Positions 29,071 through 37,508 of a stretch of DNA of 64,000 nt are shown here, one piece after another. The stretch comes from an uncultured Muribaculaceae bacterium. Lineage in GTDB: Bacteria > Bacteroidota > Bacteroidia > Bacteroidales > Muribaculaceae. The stretch lies in NCBI GenBank assembly GCA_944321725.1, contig CALUMI010000005.1, positions 1-64,000 on the forward strand, written 5' to 3'. The notes beneath the pieces were generated by a model. That model saw only the letters and a program-made list of their open reading frames with translations. It made no database searches and had not been told where the DNA came from. The translations under genes were made by a program, and so were the position numbers. Position 1 is the stretch's first letter, and every line of letters starts with the position of its first letter.

Positions 29071-29143
29071 AAAAAAATTCGTTCGGATTGAACAACGGCT
29101 TCCACGTAGCACTAAACCGTTTTACTGTTCTCACCGAACGAAT
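29071..29143 (-). terminator. long-hairpin terminator of topA
   Basis: On the minus strand ATTCGTTCGG and CCGAACGAAT (29134-29143 and 29077-29086) pair perfectly over 10 bp and are followed by a T run. Inside the loop, GAACA with TGTTC and ACGG with CCGT (29090-29098 with 29117-29130) form a second stem. It starts 17 bases after the topA stop. It could also be a stable 3' RNA. Confidence 0.65.
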
Positions 29144-29160
29144 ATTCTTATGCGTCGCGA

Positions 29161-31488
29161 CTATTTCTTGCGCACTACCGCGCGTCTTGGCCTCTTGACA
29201 GCCGATGCCGCCTCTTCGATTATTTTCTTGCAATCCTCAACCGTAAGCGATTCCGCGTCAGTGCCTTTAGGTATTTTATAATTTTTCTTTTTGTAGGCGA
29301 TATATACGCCGTAAGGCCCGTTAAGTATTTCCATTTCCGGCTCTTCGGCAAATGTCTTCACCACTTTCTTTTTCTCCGCGTCGGCTTTGTTTTTAATGAG
29401 TTCCAACGCCTCTTCGAGAGTGATTGTTTGCGGCGAAAGGTCTTTCGGTATGGAAACGAACTTGCCGTCATACTTTATATAAGGGCCGAAACGGCCTACA
29501 CCGGCCACCACCTCTTTCCCCTCATGTTCACCAATGGTGCGTGGCAACTCAAACAGTTTTAAGGCATCGTCAAGAGTGATGTCGTTGACCGACTGCCCTT
29601 TCAGCAACGACGCGAATTGCGGCTTCTCATCGCTGTCTGCGCTGCCTAACTGCACAAGCGGTCCGAAACGTCCGATTTTCACCGACACCTCCTTGCCGGT
29701 CTTCGGGTCAACACCGAGCACCCGCTCGCCCACCTTGTGCTCAAGCCGAAGATTGGAGATTTTTTCCACTTCCGGATGGAATATTTCATAGAACTTCTCT
29801 ATTTCGTCGTTCCATTTGGTCTGCCCCTCGGCTATATGGTCAAATTTCTCCTCCACGTTAGCCGTGAAATTATAATCCATTATATCCGGAAAATATTGCA
29901 TAAGAAAATCATTGACAACCATTCCCACATCTGTAGGAATAAGTTTTCCTTTCTCGCTGCCGAACGTTTCCGTCTTGACGCTCTCGTCCACAACCCCGTT
30001 TTTCAGCGAGATGGTGGTTATATCGCGTTTTTCCCCCTCTTTATTGCCTTTTTCCACATAGTCGCGGTTTTGAATGGTGGAAATGGTGGGAGCATAAGTT
30101 GACGGACGGCCAATTCCCAATTCCTCAAGTTTGCGCACAAGCATTGCCTCGCTGTAGCGCGGCGGATGCTGCGTAAACCGCTGCACGGCATCACACTCTT
30201 GCATATCGAGTTTCTCACCTTGTCGCAGCGGAGGAAGTGTAGAGTCCTGACCATCGGCATCAGTGTCATCATCGCTCGACTCCATGTATACCTTCAAAAA
30301 TCCGTCGAATTTCACCACCTCGCCTGTGGCGACAAATTTTGCGCCGTCGCCCGATGTGATTTCAACAGTGGTCTTTTCAAGCAAAGCGTCGGCCATCTGA
30401 GTGGCTATGGTCCGCTTCCAAATCAAATCATACAGCCGCTTTTCCTGAGCCGTGCCATCAATCGTGTGATTGGAAATATAAGTTGGACGTATGGCCTCAT
30501 GTGCCTCCTGTGCGCCTTTCGAGGTGGTGTGGAAATTGCGGTGCTTATAATATTTGTCGCCAAGCCGCTCTTTTATTTCCGCGCTCATCGTGCCAAGAGC
30601 CAACGATGAAAGATTTACCGAGTCAGTACGCATGTAGGTAATAAATCCCGACTCATACAGCCTTTGGGCCACCATCATTGTTTGCGACACACTGAAACCC
30701 AATTTGCGCGAGGCTTCCTGCTGCAATGTTGAGGTGGTAAACGGAGGGGCAGGCGATTTGGTCACAGGTTTTACCGACAAGCCTGTCACGGAAAATGACG
30801 CGTTTTTGCATTGCCCTATAAACTTCTCAGCGTCTTTTTTGCAGGAAAGCCGATGGTCGAGCTCGGCACGTATCGGCTGCGGATTGCCGGGTATTGTGAA
30901 CAATGCCGTGACACGGTAATACTCTTCCGCCTTAAAATTCTTTATCTCCTTCTCCCTCTCTACAATAAGCCTTACAGCCACACTCTGCACTCTGCCGGCC
31001 GACAGTGCCGGCTTTATCTTTTTCCAAAGCACAGGCGAGAGCTGAAAACCTACGATACGGTCAAGCACGCGGCGTGCCTGCTGCGCGTTGACACGGTTGA
31101 TATCAATGCCACGCGGATTCTTGATTGCCTCAAGAATGGCGTTTTTCGTAATTTCATGGAAGACAATACGTTTCGTTTTTTCCGGAGTCAGTCCCAATAC
31201 TTCATAAAGATGCCATGCGATAGCCTCCCCCTCACGGTCCTCATCGGAAGCCAACCATACCATATCGGCTTTCTTCGCCTCAGCTTTCAACGACTTCACC
31301 AACTCTTTTTTGTCAGAGGGTATTTCGTAAATCGGGGCGTAGCCGTGTTCCACATCTATGCTGAAATCTTTTTTTTGCAAATCACGGATATGCCCATAGC
31401 TCGACATCACCTTATAGTCCTTACCCAAAAACTTCTCTATCGTTTTTGCCTTGGCCGGAGACTCTACAATTACTAAATTTTTCGGCAT
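29161..31488 (-). CDS. topA: DNA topoisomerase I
   Basis: A 775-residue type IA topoisomerase that relaxes negative supercoils. The Toprim domain has E9 (VESPAKAKTIEKF) and the acidic triad region SDEDREGEAIAWH (81-93). The active-site tyrosine is Y285 in GFITYMRTDS. The C-terminal part lacks the Cys4 zinc ribbons of E. coli TopA. It carries instead the GPYIKYDGKFVSIP and GPYGVYIAYKKKNYKIP type repeats common in Bacteroidota, and a basic tail (RPRRAVVRKK). Start at the ATG 31486-31488, with a -7 box 26 bases upstream. Confidence 0.96.
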   Translation of the reverse strand: MPKNLVIVESPAKAKTIEKFLGKDYKVMSSYGHIRDLQKKDFSIDVEHGYAPIYEIPSDKKELVKSLKAEAKKADMVWLASDEDREGEAIAWHLYEVLGLTPEKTKRIVFHEITKNAILEAIKNPRGIDINRVNAQQARRVLDRIVGFQLSPVLWKKIKPALSAGRVQSVAVRLIVEREKEIKNFKAEEYYRVTALFTIPGNPQPIRAELDHRLSCKKDAEKFIGQCKNASFSVTGLSVKPVTKSPAPPFTTSTLQQEASRKLGFSVSQTMMVAQRLYESGFITYMRTDSVNLSSLALGTMSAEIKERLGDKYYKHRNFHTTSKGAQEAHEAIRPTYISNHTIDGTAQEKRLYDLIWKRTIATQMADALLEKTTVEITSGDGAKFVATGEVVKFDGFLKVYMESSDDDTDADGQDSTLPPLRQGEKLDMQECDAVQRFTQHPPRYSEAMLVRKLEELGIGRPSTYAPTISTIQNRDYVEKGNKEGEKRDITTISLKNGVVDESVKTETFGSEKGKLIPTDVGMVVNDFLMQYFPDIMDYNFTANVEEKFDHIAEGQTKWNDEIEKFYEIFHPEVEKISNLRLEHKVGERVLGVDPKTGKEVSVKIGRFGPLVQLGSADSDEKPQFASLLKGQSVNDITLDDALKLFELPRTIGEHEGKEVVAGVGRFGPYIKYDGKFVSIPKDLSPQTITLEEALELIKNKADAEKKKVVKTFAEEPEMEILNGPYGVYIAYKKKNYKIPKGTDAESLTVEDCKKIIEEAASAVKRPRRAVVRKK

Positions 31489-31514
31489 ACTTTAATTATT
31501 AGGAATTTTGGGCG

Positions 31515-31522
31515 CAAAATTA
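31515..31522 (-). promoter_or_regulatory. -7 box of topA
   Basis: On the minus strand TAATTTTG lies 26 bases before the topA ATG. No clear -33 element is found at the standard distance. Confidence 0.4.
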
Positions 31523-31621
31523 GAAAAAAAATAAATACCCTTCCCCGAAAAACTTCCCAAAAAACACATTGTCAATCTTTATAACTATTTTTTCACTCCG
31601 CATCCGGGCTTTTCCATGTAG

Positions 31622-31652
31622 TTGTCGGTGAGGAATGTTTTTTGTAATTTTG
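31622..31652 (+). promoter_or_regulatory. promoter of small ORF and lysO
   Basis: TTG (31622-31624), a 20-base spacer and TAATTTTG (31645-31652) match the Bacteroidota promoter. Transcription would start near 31660, about 16 bases before the small ORF and over 200 bases before lysO, leaving a long leader. Confidence 0.6.
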
Positions 31653-31675
31653 CAGCCGCTTTTGAGAACGATTTA

Positions 31676-31786
31676 ATGACACGGACTTTCACATACAACG
31701 AAACTGCCGGCGGCTGCCACTCAAATGGAGGCCGATGCGGATTGTCGATGTCAGTCGTCTGGATAGTGCGTTGGCAACACCTGTGA
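31676..31786 (+). CDS. small Cys-containing ORF in the lysO leader
   Basis: A 36-codon open frame that starts with ATG shortly after the predicted transcription start. The product is MTRTFTYNETAGGCHSNGGR followed by CGLSMSVVWIVRWQHL: a polar Gly-rich half with two Cys and a hydrophobic end. It contains no lysine, so it is not a lysine-codon attenuator. An inverted repeat, GCGGATT (31737-31743) and AATCCGC (31786-31792), flanks its last third and touches the stop codon. It may be a leader peptide or a small protein, or just chance. The rest of the gap from 31489 to 31870 holds only the topA and lysO promoter regions. Confidence 0.35.
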   Translation: MTRTFTYNETAGGCHSNGGRCGLSMSVVWIVRWQHL

Positions 31787-31870
31787 ATCCGCCTGCATAT
31801 TTCCGCGCGTCAGCGGGCAACACGAGAGATAGCAGCACTTCACAAAACAATCAAAAACTTACATTCAATC

Positions 31871-32143
31871 ATGCTCATTATTTTGTCATTGCTTTTCGGA
31901 AGCATTGCCATAGGATGCCTATGCAAAAACATACAGCCGCTGAAAGTTTTCAGCGACAAAGTGTCGATAACCATATTATTGCTTTTGTTCACTCTCGGCC
32001 TTTCTGTAGGAATGCAGGACGCTGTTGTAGGCAATATCCTTAATCTCGGATTTACCGCATTTGCGATAGCCGCCGTATGCGTGGCTGGAAGTGTGGTTCT
32101 GACAGGATGTTTATCCCGTTTTGCAGAAAGGAGGCGGAAATGA
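31871..32143 (+). CDS. lysO: lysine exporter LysO, N-terminal subunit
   Basis: A 90-residue membrane protein with three hydrophobic segments (LIILSLLFGSIAIGCLC, ITILLLLFTLGLSVGM, GFTAFAIAAVCVAGSVVL). It corresponds to the first part of LysO (YbjE, DUF340), which exports L-lysine and toxic analogues. In E. coli this is one protein; in many Bacteroidota it is split into two ORFs, as here. Its stop overlaps the start of the second part in ATGA, with AAGGAGG just before it, so translation is coupled and the two halves probably assemble in the inner membrane. Confidence 0.8.
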   Translation: MLIILSLLFGSIAIGCLCKNIQPLKVFSDKVSITILLLLFTLGLSVGMQDAVVGNILNLGFTAFAIAAVCVAGSVVLTGCLSRFAERRRK

Positions 32144-32766
32144 AATGGATTCTTACCGTCGTCGCCGTATTCTGCGCCGGCATATTAATCGGGATGTCGG
32201 ACATTGTCACAAGTGAATGGTACTCATCCGACATTTCCACAATCATTCTCTACATCCTTGTTGTTCAGGTAGGGCTTGGCATAGGCATGTCGGGCAACCT
32301 GACGAAAATAGTAAAAAACCTGAACCTCTCAACGCTTCTCATCCCTGTAAGCACCGTCGTCGGAACCATTGCGCTTGCCGCTGCGCTCAGCTTTGCATTC
32401 AGCGACCTAAGCGTTTCCGACTGCATGGCGCTCGGAAGCGGCTTCGGATACTACTCTTTGTCGTCTGTGCTGATTTCCGAAATCAAAGAGCCGCTTGTCG
32501 GGGCGCAAAAAGCAGCGGAATTAGGCATGTTGGCCTTGCTCGCAAACATATTCCGAGAGCTGATAGCCATCGGATTCGCTCCTTATTTCAAAAAAACATT
32601 CGGAAAATTTGCAACGGTGTCGGCTGCGGGAGTCACGTCGATGGACGTGCTGCTCCCCACCATAGTGAAACATTCCGGAAAGGAAATGGTGCCGGCGGCA
32701 TTGGTCAACGGCATCGCGCTTGAGATAGTCACCCCACTTTTGGTGTGTTATTTCGCGTCGCTATGA
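32140..32766 (+). CDS. lysO: lysine exporter LysO, C-terminal subunit
   Basis: A 208-residue membrane protein matching the main part of LysO/DUF340. It has about five or six hydrophobic segments. LGSGFGYYSLSSVLISE and AAGVTSMDVLLPTIVKHSG are the conserved family stretches and include the acidic residues used in transport. The ATG at 32140 overlaps the stop of the N-terminal subunit by 4 bases; an earlier in-frame ATG at 32077 would lie within that gene and was not chosen. Lysine export is inferred from the family. Confidence 0.88.
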   Translation: MKWILTVVAVFCAGILIGMSDIVTSEWYSSDISTIILYILVVQVGLGIGMSGNLTKIVKNLNLSTLLIPVSTVVGTIALAAALSFAFSDLSVSDCMALGSGFGYYSLSSVLISEIKEPLVGAQKAAELGMLALLANIFRELIAIGFAPYFKKTFGKFATVSAAGVTSMDVLLPTIVKHSGKEMVPAALVNGIALEIVTPLLVCYFASL

Positions 32767-32820
32767 CAATAATTTATAAAATTAGAGTATTTTTGCGGAT
32801 GAAAGAAATTTTATAAGAAT

Positions 32821-34100
32821 ATGAGATTCCGTGTCATTACCTTAGCATTGGCTTTGGCGGCAATATCGTTGCCGACATCCGCCCAAACAACCCGTGAAGA
32901 AATGTTTGCCGACATTGCAAAGACAGCAGGAGTATATTACGCGTACCCTGCCCCCGACGAGCAAAACTACACCGAAGCTCCAAAAGGATACAAACCTTTC
33001 TACATAAGCCATTTCGGAAGGCACGGCTCACGCTACCTGATAAGCGAAAGCGAATACACCAACCCCATCGACAAACTGTCGGAAGCCGACCGCGCCGGAA
33101 AATTGTCGGCAAAAGGAAAAGACGCGCTGCAACGCCTGCGTAAGATATACAAAGAGGCCGAAGGCCGCTCGCAAGACCTGTCGCCTCTCGGTGTGCGCCA
33201 GCATCGCGGAGTGGCAGAGCGCATGTACGGGGCATTTCCGGAAGTGTTTGGCGACAACAAAACCATATCCGCGCGCTCGTCGATGGTGATGCGCTGCGCA
33301 ATGAGCATGGCGGCATTCGGCGACCGCCTGAAAGAGCTCAACCCGACTTTAAGAATAACATACGAATCGTCACAAAAATACATGCCCTATCTCACCGGAC
33401 GCACAGAGGAATCCAACAGATACACGGGCGATAAAGGGCCATGGCGCGTGGAGTACGAAAAATTCCGCAAATCCCATACCAATTCCGGGCGATTCGCGGC
33501 CGCGCTGTTCACAGATCAGGAATATGTAAGAAAATATGTCGACACAGACGAGCTGATGTGGGAATTTTATTGGGTAGCGAGCGATTTGCAGAACATGGAA
33601 ACAAAGATTTCTTTGTACGACTTGTTCCGAAAGACGAGCTGTTCGACCTTTGGCAGTGCTTTAACATGCAGTTCTACTATGGCAACGCCAATTCCGCGCC
33701 AAGCGACGGCGTTGTGATGAACAGTTACAAACCTTTGCTACGCGACATCATCGAACGCGCCGATTCCGCAATGTCAAATCCCTCAATTGCGGCGACACTC
33801 CGGTTTGCCCACGACAGCAACATAGTGCCGCTTACGGCTTTAATGCGCATCAACGATTGCGCAGTGGCTGTAGATGAGCCAGATTCCCTATACCGGTATT
33901 GGGCAGATTTCAAAGTTTCGCCCATGTGCGCCAATCTGCAAATCGTATTCTTCAACAAAAAAGGAGGGGCAGCTGATGATGTGCTCGTGAAATTCATACT
34001 AAACGAGCATGAGGCAAAAATACCTGTGGCGACCGACAAGTTTCCCTATTACCGTTGGCCGGACGTAAAGGCTTATTATGAAAAAATACTTTCAGAATAA
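32821..34100 (+). pseudogene. histidine acid phosphatase, frameshifted
   Basis: The first frame (32821-33717) begins with a signal peptide and has the branch 2 histidine acid phosphatase signature R67-H68-G69 in HFGRHGSRYL. It goes out of frame near 33627-33629 after KISLYDLF. The other frame continues as KDELFDLWQCFNMQFYYGN to 34100 and holds the proton-donor motif FAHDSN (33805-33822). One missing base near 33628 restores a 426-residue protein, as in phytase-like phosphatases of gut Bacteroidota, which release phosphate from inositol phosphates in the periplasm. Without it the nucleophile and proton donor are separated and no active enzyme is made. The site is not a homopolymer, so real decay is plausible. 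Confidence 0.8.
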
Positions 34101-34108
34101 CGCTGATT

Positions 34109-34567
34109 TCAGTCTGCCACGATTGTGCCGGAAAATGAAATAAACCGGCGGTTGACAGGCTGTACATCCAAATAAGCGGTGCCATTGTTATAGACAGTAA
34201 TGGTATAAGTGAATGAATCCTCTTCATTTCTCACTTTTGCCGTTACTATCACTTTGTCATCCTCGCATATCTCATCATAGCCCGACAAAGGAGCGTCGAA
34301 TATAAGCCCCTTGCCACCTCCGTAAGGCACACTGTACCCCTCACCGGCATAAGGGAGATATGAATAAATAGAATCATTGGCGATTCTGACAGAGTAATCA
34401 GATGTGAGTACCCTCATGCCTCCTCCCATGGGCATCATTTTATCAACCGCTATTTTATAATCTTTAGAGCTTATAATATTTTCAACAGACTCAACTTTCG
34501 GTTTTTGAGAAAAACCGAATCCCGCATACAGGCCAATAAAAGCCATAAGCACCAATGTTCGCAACAT
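34109..34567 (-). CDS. DUF4251 exported protein
   Basis: A 152-residue protein with a signal peptide (LRTLVLMAFIGLYAGFGFSQ) and the DUF4251 pattern: a KMMPMGGGMRVLTSDYSVRI segment, SYLPYAGEGYSVPYGGGKG and a C-terminal strand rich in Thr and Val. The domain is a beta structure found in Bacteroidota, with no known activity. The ATG at 34565-34567 was preferred to an in-frame ATG at 34594 because the signal peptide begins there. It is convergent with the broken phosphatase gene, 8 bases away. Confidence 0.8.
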   Translation of the reverse strand: MLRTLVLMAFIGLYAGFGFSQKPKVESVENIISSKDYKIAVDKMMPMGGGMRVLTSDYSVRIANDSIYSYLPYAGEGYSVPYGGGKGLIFDAPLSGYDEICEDDKVIVTAKVRNEEDSFTYTITVYNNGTAYLDVQPVNRRFISFSGTIVAD

Positions 34568-34640
34568 AAAATCAACTTTTATTTCAGATAACAACCGGGC
34601 AAAAAAATTGTTTACACGCTATGTTTTATATATACAAACA

Positions 34641-34685
34641 AGGCCGCCGCACTTGACAGAATTGTGTCGTATGTGCGGCGGCTTT
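34641..34685 (-). terminator. slyD terminator
   Basis: A perfect 10-bp GC-rich stem, GCCGCCGCAC (34643-34652) with GTGCGGCGGC (34673-34682). On the minus strand it is followed by TTGTTTGT. It lies between the slyD stop and the DUF4251 gene. Confidence 0.65.
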
Positions 34686-34742
34686 ACAGATTATCAAGTC
34701 CGTTTCACCACTTCAAGCGGCTGTATTTTTTCATTTAATTTT

Positions 34743-35315
34743 TCAATGGCAGCAACCGTCGCCGCAACCACAATGGTCGTGTCCATGCTCATGGCCGCAG
34801 CCGCCACAATCACCGCAGCCGCCACCACACGAAGGATGCAACTCGGCTTCCGTGGCATCGCGAACCAACAATATCTCTCCCTTATAATGCACAGTCTTGC
34901 CGGCAAGAGGATGATTGAAATCCACTTTCACTTTCAGCGGAGTGACCGAAAGCACAAGTCCCGACACGGGATAGCCTTCCGCAGTCATCATTGTTATGGC
35001 AGCTCCCTCATACACATGCTTGTCGTCGAACTTTCCGTCCTCGCCGCAAAATATTTCGCGGTCCAACTCCATTACATGCTCATCTCGTCGCTGCCCGAAA
35101 GCCTCGTCGGGAGAAAGGGTGATGTCAAACGTGTCGCCCGCGCACTTTCCCTCGATAGCGTCGCAAAATGCCGGAATCACAGAGTCGTCAACACCGAATA
35201 TGATACGGTCGGGACGCTCTTTCGTAAAGCCTACCATCTTGCTTTCTCCATCGCCATCGACTTCAAATAAATCGTATGCAAGTTCTATATACTTGCCGGG
35301 TTTAACAAATTCCAT
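34743..35315 (-). CDS. slyD: SlyD-type FKBP peptidyl-prolyl isomerase
   Basis: A 190-residue SlyD-like protein. The first 70 residues and the stretch near 130-150 form the FKBP domain (YDLFEVDGDGES, ITLSPDEAFGQ, VDFNHPLAGK), and the insert-in-flap region lies between them. The last 30 residues are a metal-binding tail with over ten Cys and several His (CGGGCGDCGGCGHEHGHDH). SlyD isomerises proline bonds, chaperones folding proteins and delivers nickel. The start is ATG at 35313-35315; a TTG two codons upstream is less likely. It has a promoter of the repeated family at 35365-35394. Confidence 0.92.
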   Translation of the reverse strand: MEFVKPGKYIELAYDLFEVDGDGESKMVGFTKERPDRIIFGVDDSVIPAFCDAIEGKCAGDTFDITLSPDEAFGQRRDEHVMELDREIFCGEDGKFDDKHVYEGAAITMMTAEGYPVSGLVLSVTPLKVKVDFNHPLAGKTVHYKGEILLVRDATEAELHPSCGGGCGDCGGCGHEHGHDHCGCGDGCCH

Positions 35316-35364
35316 ATCCAAATATTTTAATTCAAATTATCTGCCTCAATCGAAAAAATTTTGT

Positions 35365-35394
35365 CAAAGATAGCACAAATCGAGAGCAAAGCAA
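35365..35394 (-). promoter_or_regulatory. slyD promoter with upstream dyad
   Basis: On the minus strand TTG (35392-35394), 19 bases and TATCTTTG (35365-35372). The spacer contains GCTCTCGATTTG. The inverted repeat TCAAAC-TT-GTTTGA (35395-35408) abuts the -33 element. Geometry and spacer match the promoter at 52455-52484. Confidence 0.8.
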
Positions 35395-35438
35395 TCAAAC
35401 TTGTTTGAATTTGTTTCAAATTTTACGCCCATTTATAG

Positions 35439-35468
35439 TTGGCGTTAACAATATTTGCCGTATCTTTG
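35439..35468 (+). promoter_or_regulatory. tRNA-Leu promoter
   Basis: TTGG (35439-35442), 18 bases and TATCTTTG (35461-35468). Transcription would begin close to the first base of the mature tRNA at 35477. Confidence 0.75.
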
Positions 35469-35476
35469 CAGCGGAA

Positions 35477-35560
35477 ACCCGGGTGGCGAAATTGGTAGAC
35501 GCGCTAGTTTCAGGTTCTAGTGGTGTAACAACCTTGTCGGTTCGAGTCCGATCTCGGGTA
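35477..35560 (+). tRNA. tRNA-Leu (CAG)
   Basis: The 84-base cloverleaf has an acceptor stem ACCCGGG with CTCGGGT (one G-U pair), a D arm GGCGAAATTGGTAGACGC, an anticodon arm CTAGT-TTCAGGT-TCTAG giving anticodon CAG, a long variable arm typical of tRNA-Leu, and a T arm GTCGG-TTCGAGT-CCGAT. The 3' CCA is not encoded. It reads CUG leucine codons. A strong terminator follows 8 bases later. Confidence 0.95.
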
Positions 35561-35567
35561 CAGCGAA

Positions 35568-35605
35568 AGAGGGTGTGTCAAACAGCGCGGCACACCCTCT
35601 CTTTT
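35568..35605 (+). terminator. terminator of tRNA-Leu
   Basis: A perfect 10-bp stem AGAGGGTGTG (35568-35577) with CACACCCTCT (35591-35600), then CTTTTAT. Confidence 0.85.
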
Positions 35606-35699
35606 ATATAGTCATTGCATTAAAATACGTTATATCCATTCGCAAACACTTAAATTTTCTTAATTAATAAAAAGATAGAATTTACTGTTACATAATAAA

Positions 35700-35730
35700 T
35701 TGCGAAATAGTAAGCAAATTAGTATTTTTG
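35700..35730 (+). promoter_or_regulatory. promoter of rimP-nusA-infB
   Basis: TTG (35700-35702) with TATTTTTG (35723-35730) at near-standard distance fits the Bacteroidota promoter. The leader before rimP would be about 55 bases. Confidence 0.6.
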
Positions 35731-35791
35731 CAACGGAATGGAAAATGGAGGGGGCGGAAGTTCTCTCCATTATTGTATAATTAAACTGACG

Positions 35792-36256
35792 ATGATTGAC
35801 AAAAACCTACTTGTATCGACAATAGAAAAAGCGCTTGAAGGAACAGACATGTTTCTTGTGGACGCCACTGTCGGCAACGACAACCGCATTGTGGTAGAAA
35901 TAGACAGCGACACAGCCGTAGACATCGACAGTTGCGCGTCGCTGAGCCGCACGGTCGAGGCGACATTCAACCGCGACATTGAGGACTACGAGCTTGAAAT
36001 AGGCTCCGCCGGACTGACATCGCCTATGCGCGTGCCGCGACAATATGTCAAAAACATCGGCAACAAAGTGGAGGTGTTGACCCGCGACGGACGTAAACTG
36101 AAAGGGACGCTCGACAGCGCCGACGACAAAGGCTTCACCATAAAAATAACAAAAAAAGTAAAGCCCGAAGGCGCAAAACGCCCCATAATGGCAGAAGAGC
36201 CCCTCACGTTCGGTTATGATGAAATAAAACATACAATATACCTAATAGAGTTTTAA
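35792..36256 (+). CDS. rimP: ribosome maturation factor RimP
   Basis: A 154-residue RimP, needed for late steps of 30S assembly. The N-terminal alpha-beta domain (LVSTIEKALEGTDMFLVD to YELEIGSAGLTSPMRVPRQY) and the C-terminal Sm-like domain (GNKVEVLTRDGRKLKGTL) are both present. The ATG at 35792 gives the usual N-terminus; an in-frame ATG 54 bases upstream adds a non-conserved stretch. It is the first gene of the classical rimP-nusA-infB operon and is 4 bases from nusA. Confidence 0.94.
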   Translation: MIDKNLLVSTIEKALEGTDMFLVDATVGNDNRIVVEIDSDTAVDIDSCASLSRTVEATFNRDIEDYELEIGSAGLTSPMRVPRQYVKNIGNKVEVLTRDGRKLKGTLDSADDKGFTIKITKKVKPEGAKRPIMAEEPLTFGYDEIKHTIYLIEF

Positions 36257-36260
36257 GACA

Positions 36261-37508
36261 ATGGCAAAAAAAGAGGAACCCATAAGCATGGTTGACAGCT
36301 TCGCTGAGTTCAAGGAGCTGAAAAACATCGACAAAACAACTATGATAAGCGTACTTGAGGAATCATTCCGCAATGTATTGGCTAAAATGTTCGGTTCCGA
36401 CGAAAATTTCGTCGTAATTATGAACCCGGACAAGGGCGACTGTGAAATTTACCAGAACCTTGAGGTAGTTGCCGACGGCGCAGTGGTAAATCCAAGTATG
36501 CAAATCGGACTTACCGATGCCCGCGCCATCGATTCCGAATGCGAGATAGGAGAAGAGGTGACAAAAGAGATAGTCTTCGAGAAATTCGGCCGCCGCGCCA
36601 TTCTGACGCTGCGCCAGACTCTTGCATCGAAAATCCTCGATTTGCAAAAAGACGCCATCTACAACAAGTTCAAAGAGATGGAAGGCGAATTGATAACAGG
36701 GGAAGTGTATCAGATATGGAAACGCGAGGTGTTGGTGCTCGACGAGGACCACAACGAGCTCATTCTCCCGAAAGACGAGCAAATCCCCTCTGACCGTTAC
36801 CGCAAAGGAGAAACCGTAAGAGCCGTCATAAAAGAGGTGCTCAACACCAACAACAACCCCAAAATAATCATCTCACGCACAAGTCCGGAGTTCCTGCGCC
36901 GTCTGTTCGAGCTTGAGGTTCCGGAAATCAACGACGGGCTGATACTGTTGAAATCCATAGCCCGCATCCCGGGAGAAAGGGCAAAAGTGGCCGTAGAATC
37001 CTACGATGACCGCATCGACCCGGTGGGAGCGTGCGTGGGAGTAAAAGGCTCGCGCATACACGGAATTGTGAGAGAGCTGCGCAATGAGAACATCGATGTG
37101 ATAAACTACACATCAAATCCGGAACTGTTCATACGCAGAGCGTTGAGCCCGGCAAAAATATCCTCAGTGCGCATCAACGAGGAAGAAAAATATGCCGAAG
37201 TGATGCTCCGCCCGGAAGAAGTGTCGCTCGCCATAGGCAAAGGCGGGTTGAACATCAAACTCGCGACAATGCTCACAGGCTACCAAATAGACGTATACCG
37301 CTACACGGACGACAGCGACGACATCTATCTTGACGAGTTCAGCGATGAGATAGACCAATGGGTAATCGACGCTTTGAAAGCGATTGGTTGCACAACCGCC
37401 AAGTCGGTGCTCAACATGCCGCGCGAGCAGATTATCGACAAGGCCGACCTCGAAGAAAACACGGTAGACCATGTGCTCGAGGTGCTTAAAGCGGAATTCG
37501 ACGATTAA
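36261..37508 (+). CDS. nusA: transcription factor NusA
   Basis: A 415-residue NusA that binds RNA polymerase and affects pausing, termination and antitermination. The order is N-terminal polymerase-binding domain (residues 1 to about 125), S1 domain (ITGEVYQIWKREVLVLDEDHNELILPKDEQ), KH1 and KH2 (DPVGACVGVKGSRIHGIVREL, EVSLAIGKGGLNIKLATMLTG), and a short C-terminal helix-hairpin-helix stretch (DALKAIGCTTAKSVLNM). It lacks a second acidic repeat as found in E. coli. A hairpin follows the stop and infB starts 89 bases later. Confidence 0.96.
   Translation: MAKKEEPISMVDSFAEFKELKNIDKTTMISVLEESFRNVLAKMFGSDENFVVIMNPDKGDCEIYQNLEVVADGAVVNPSMQIGLTDARAIDSECEIGEEVTKEIVFEKFGRRAILTLRQTLASKILDLQKDAIYNKFKEMEGELITGEVYQIWKREVLVLDEDHNELILPKDEQIPSDRYRKGETVRAVIKEVLNTNNNPKIIISRTSPEFLRRLFELEVPEINDGLILLKSIARIPGERAKVAVESYDDRIDPVGACVGVKGSRIHGIVRELRNENIDVINYTSNPELFIRRALSPAKISSVRINEEEKYAEVMLRPEEVSLAIGKGGLNIKLATMLTGYQIDVYRYTDDSDDIYLDEFSDEIDQWVIDALKAIGCTTAKSVLNMPREQIIDKADLEENTVDHVLEVLKAEFDD

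Noticed and set aside
29071..29143. insertion sequence end (10-bp inverted repeats)
   Set aside because: The repeats are 47 bases apart with no transposase, and their position after topA with a T run fits a terminator.
31660..31870. lysine or cobalamin riboswitch before lysO
   Set aside because: The conserved lysine riboswitch core and the B12 box were not found; only a small ORF and one inverted repeat are visible.
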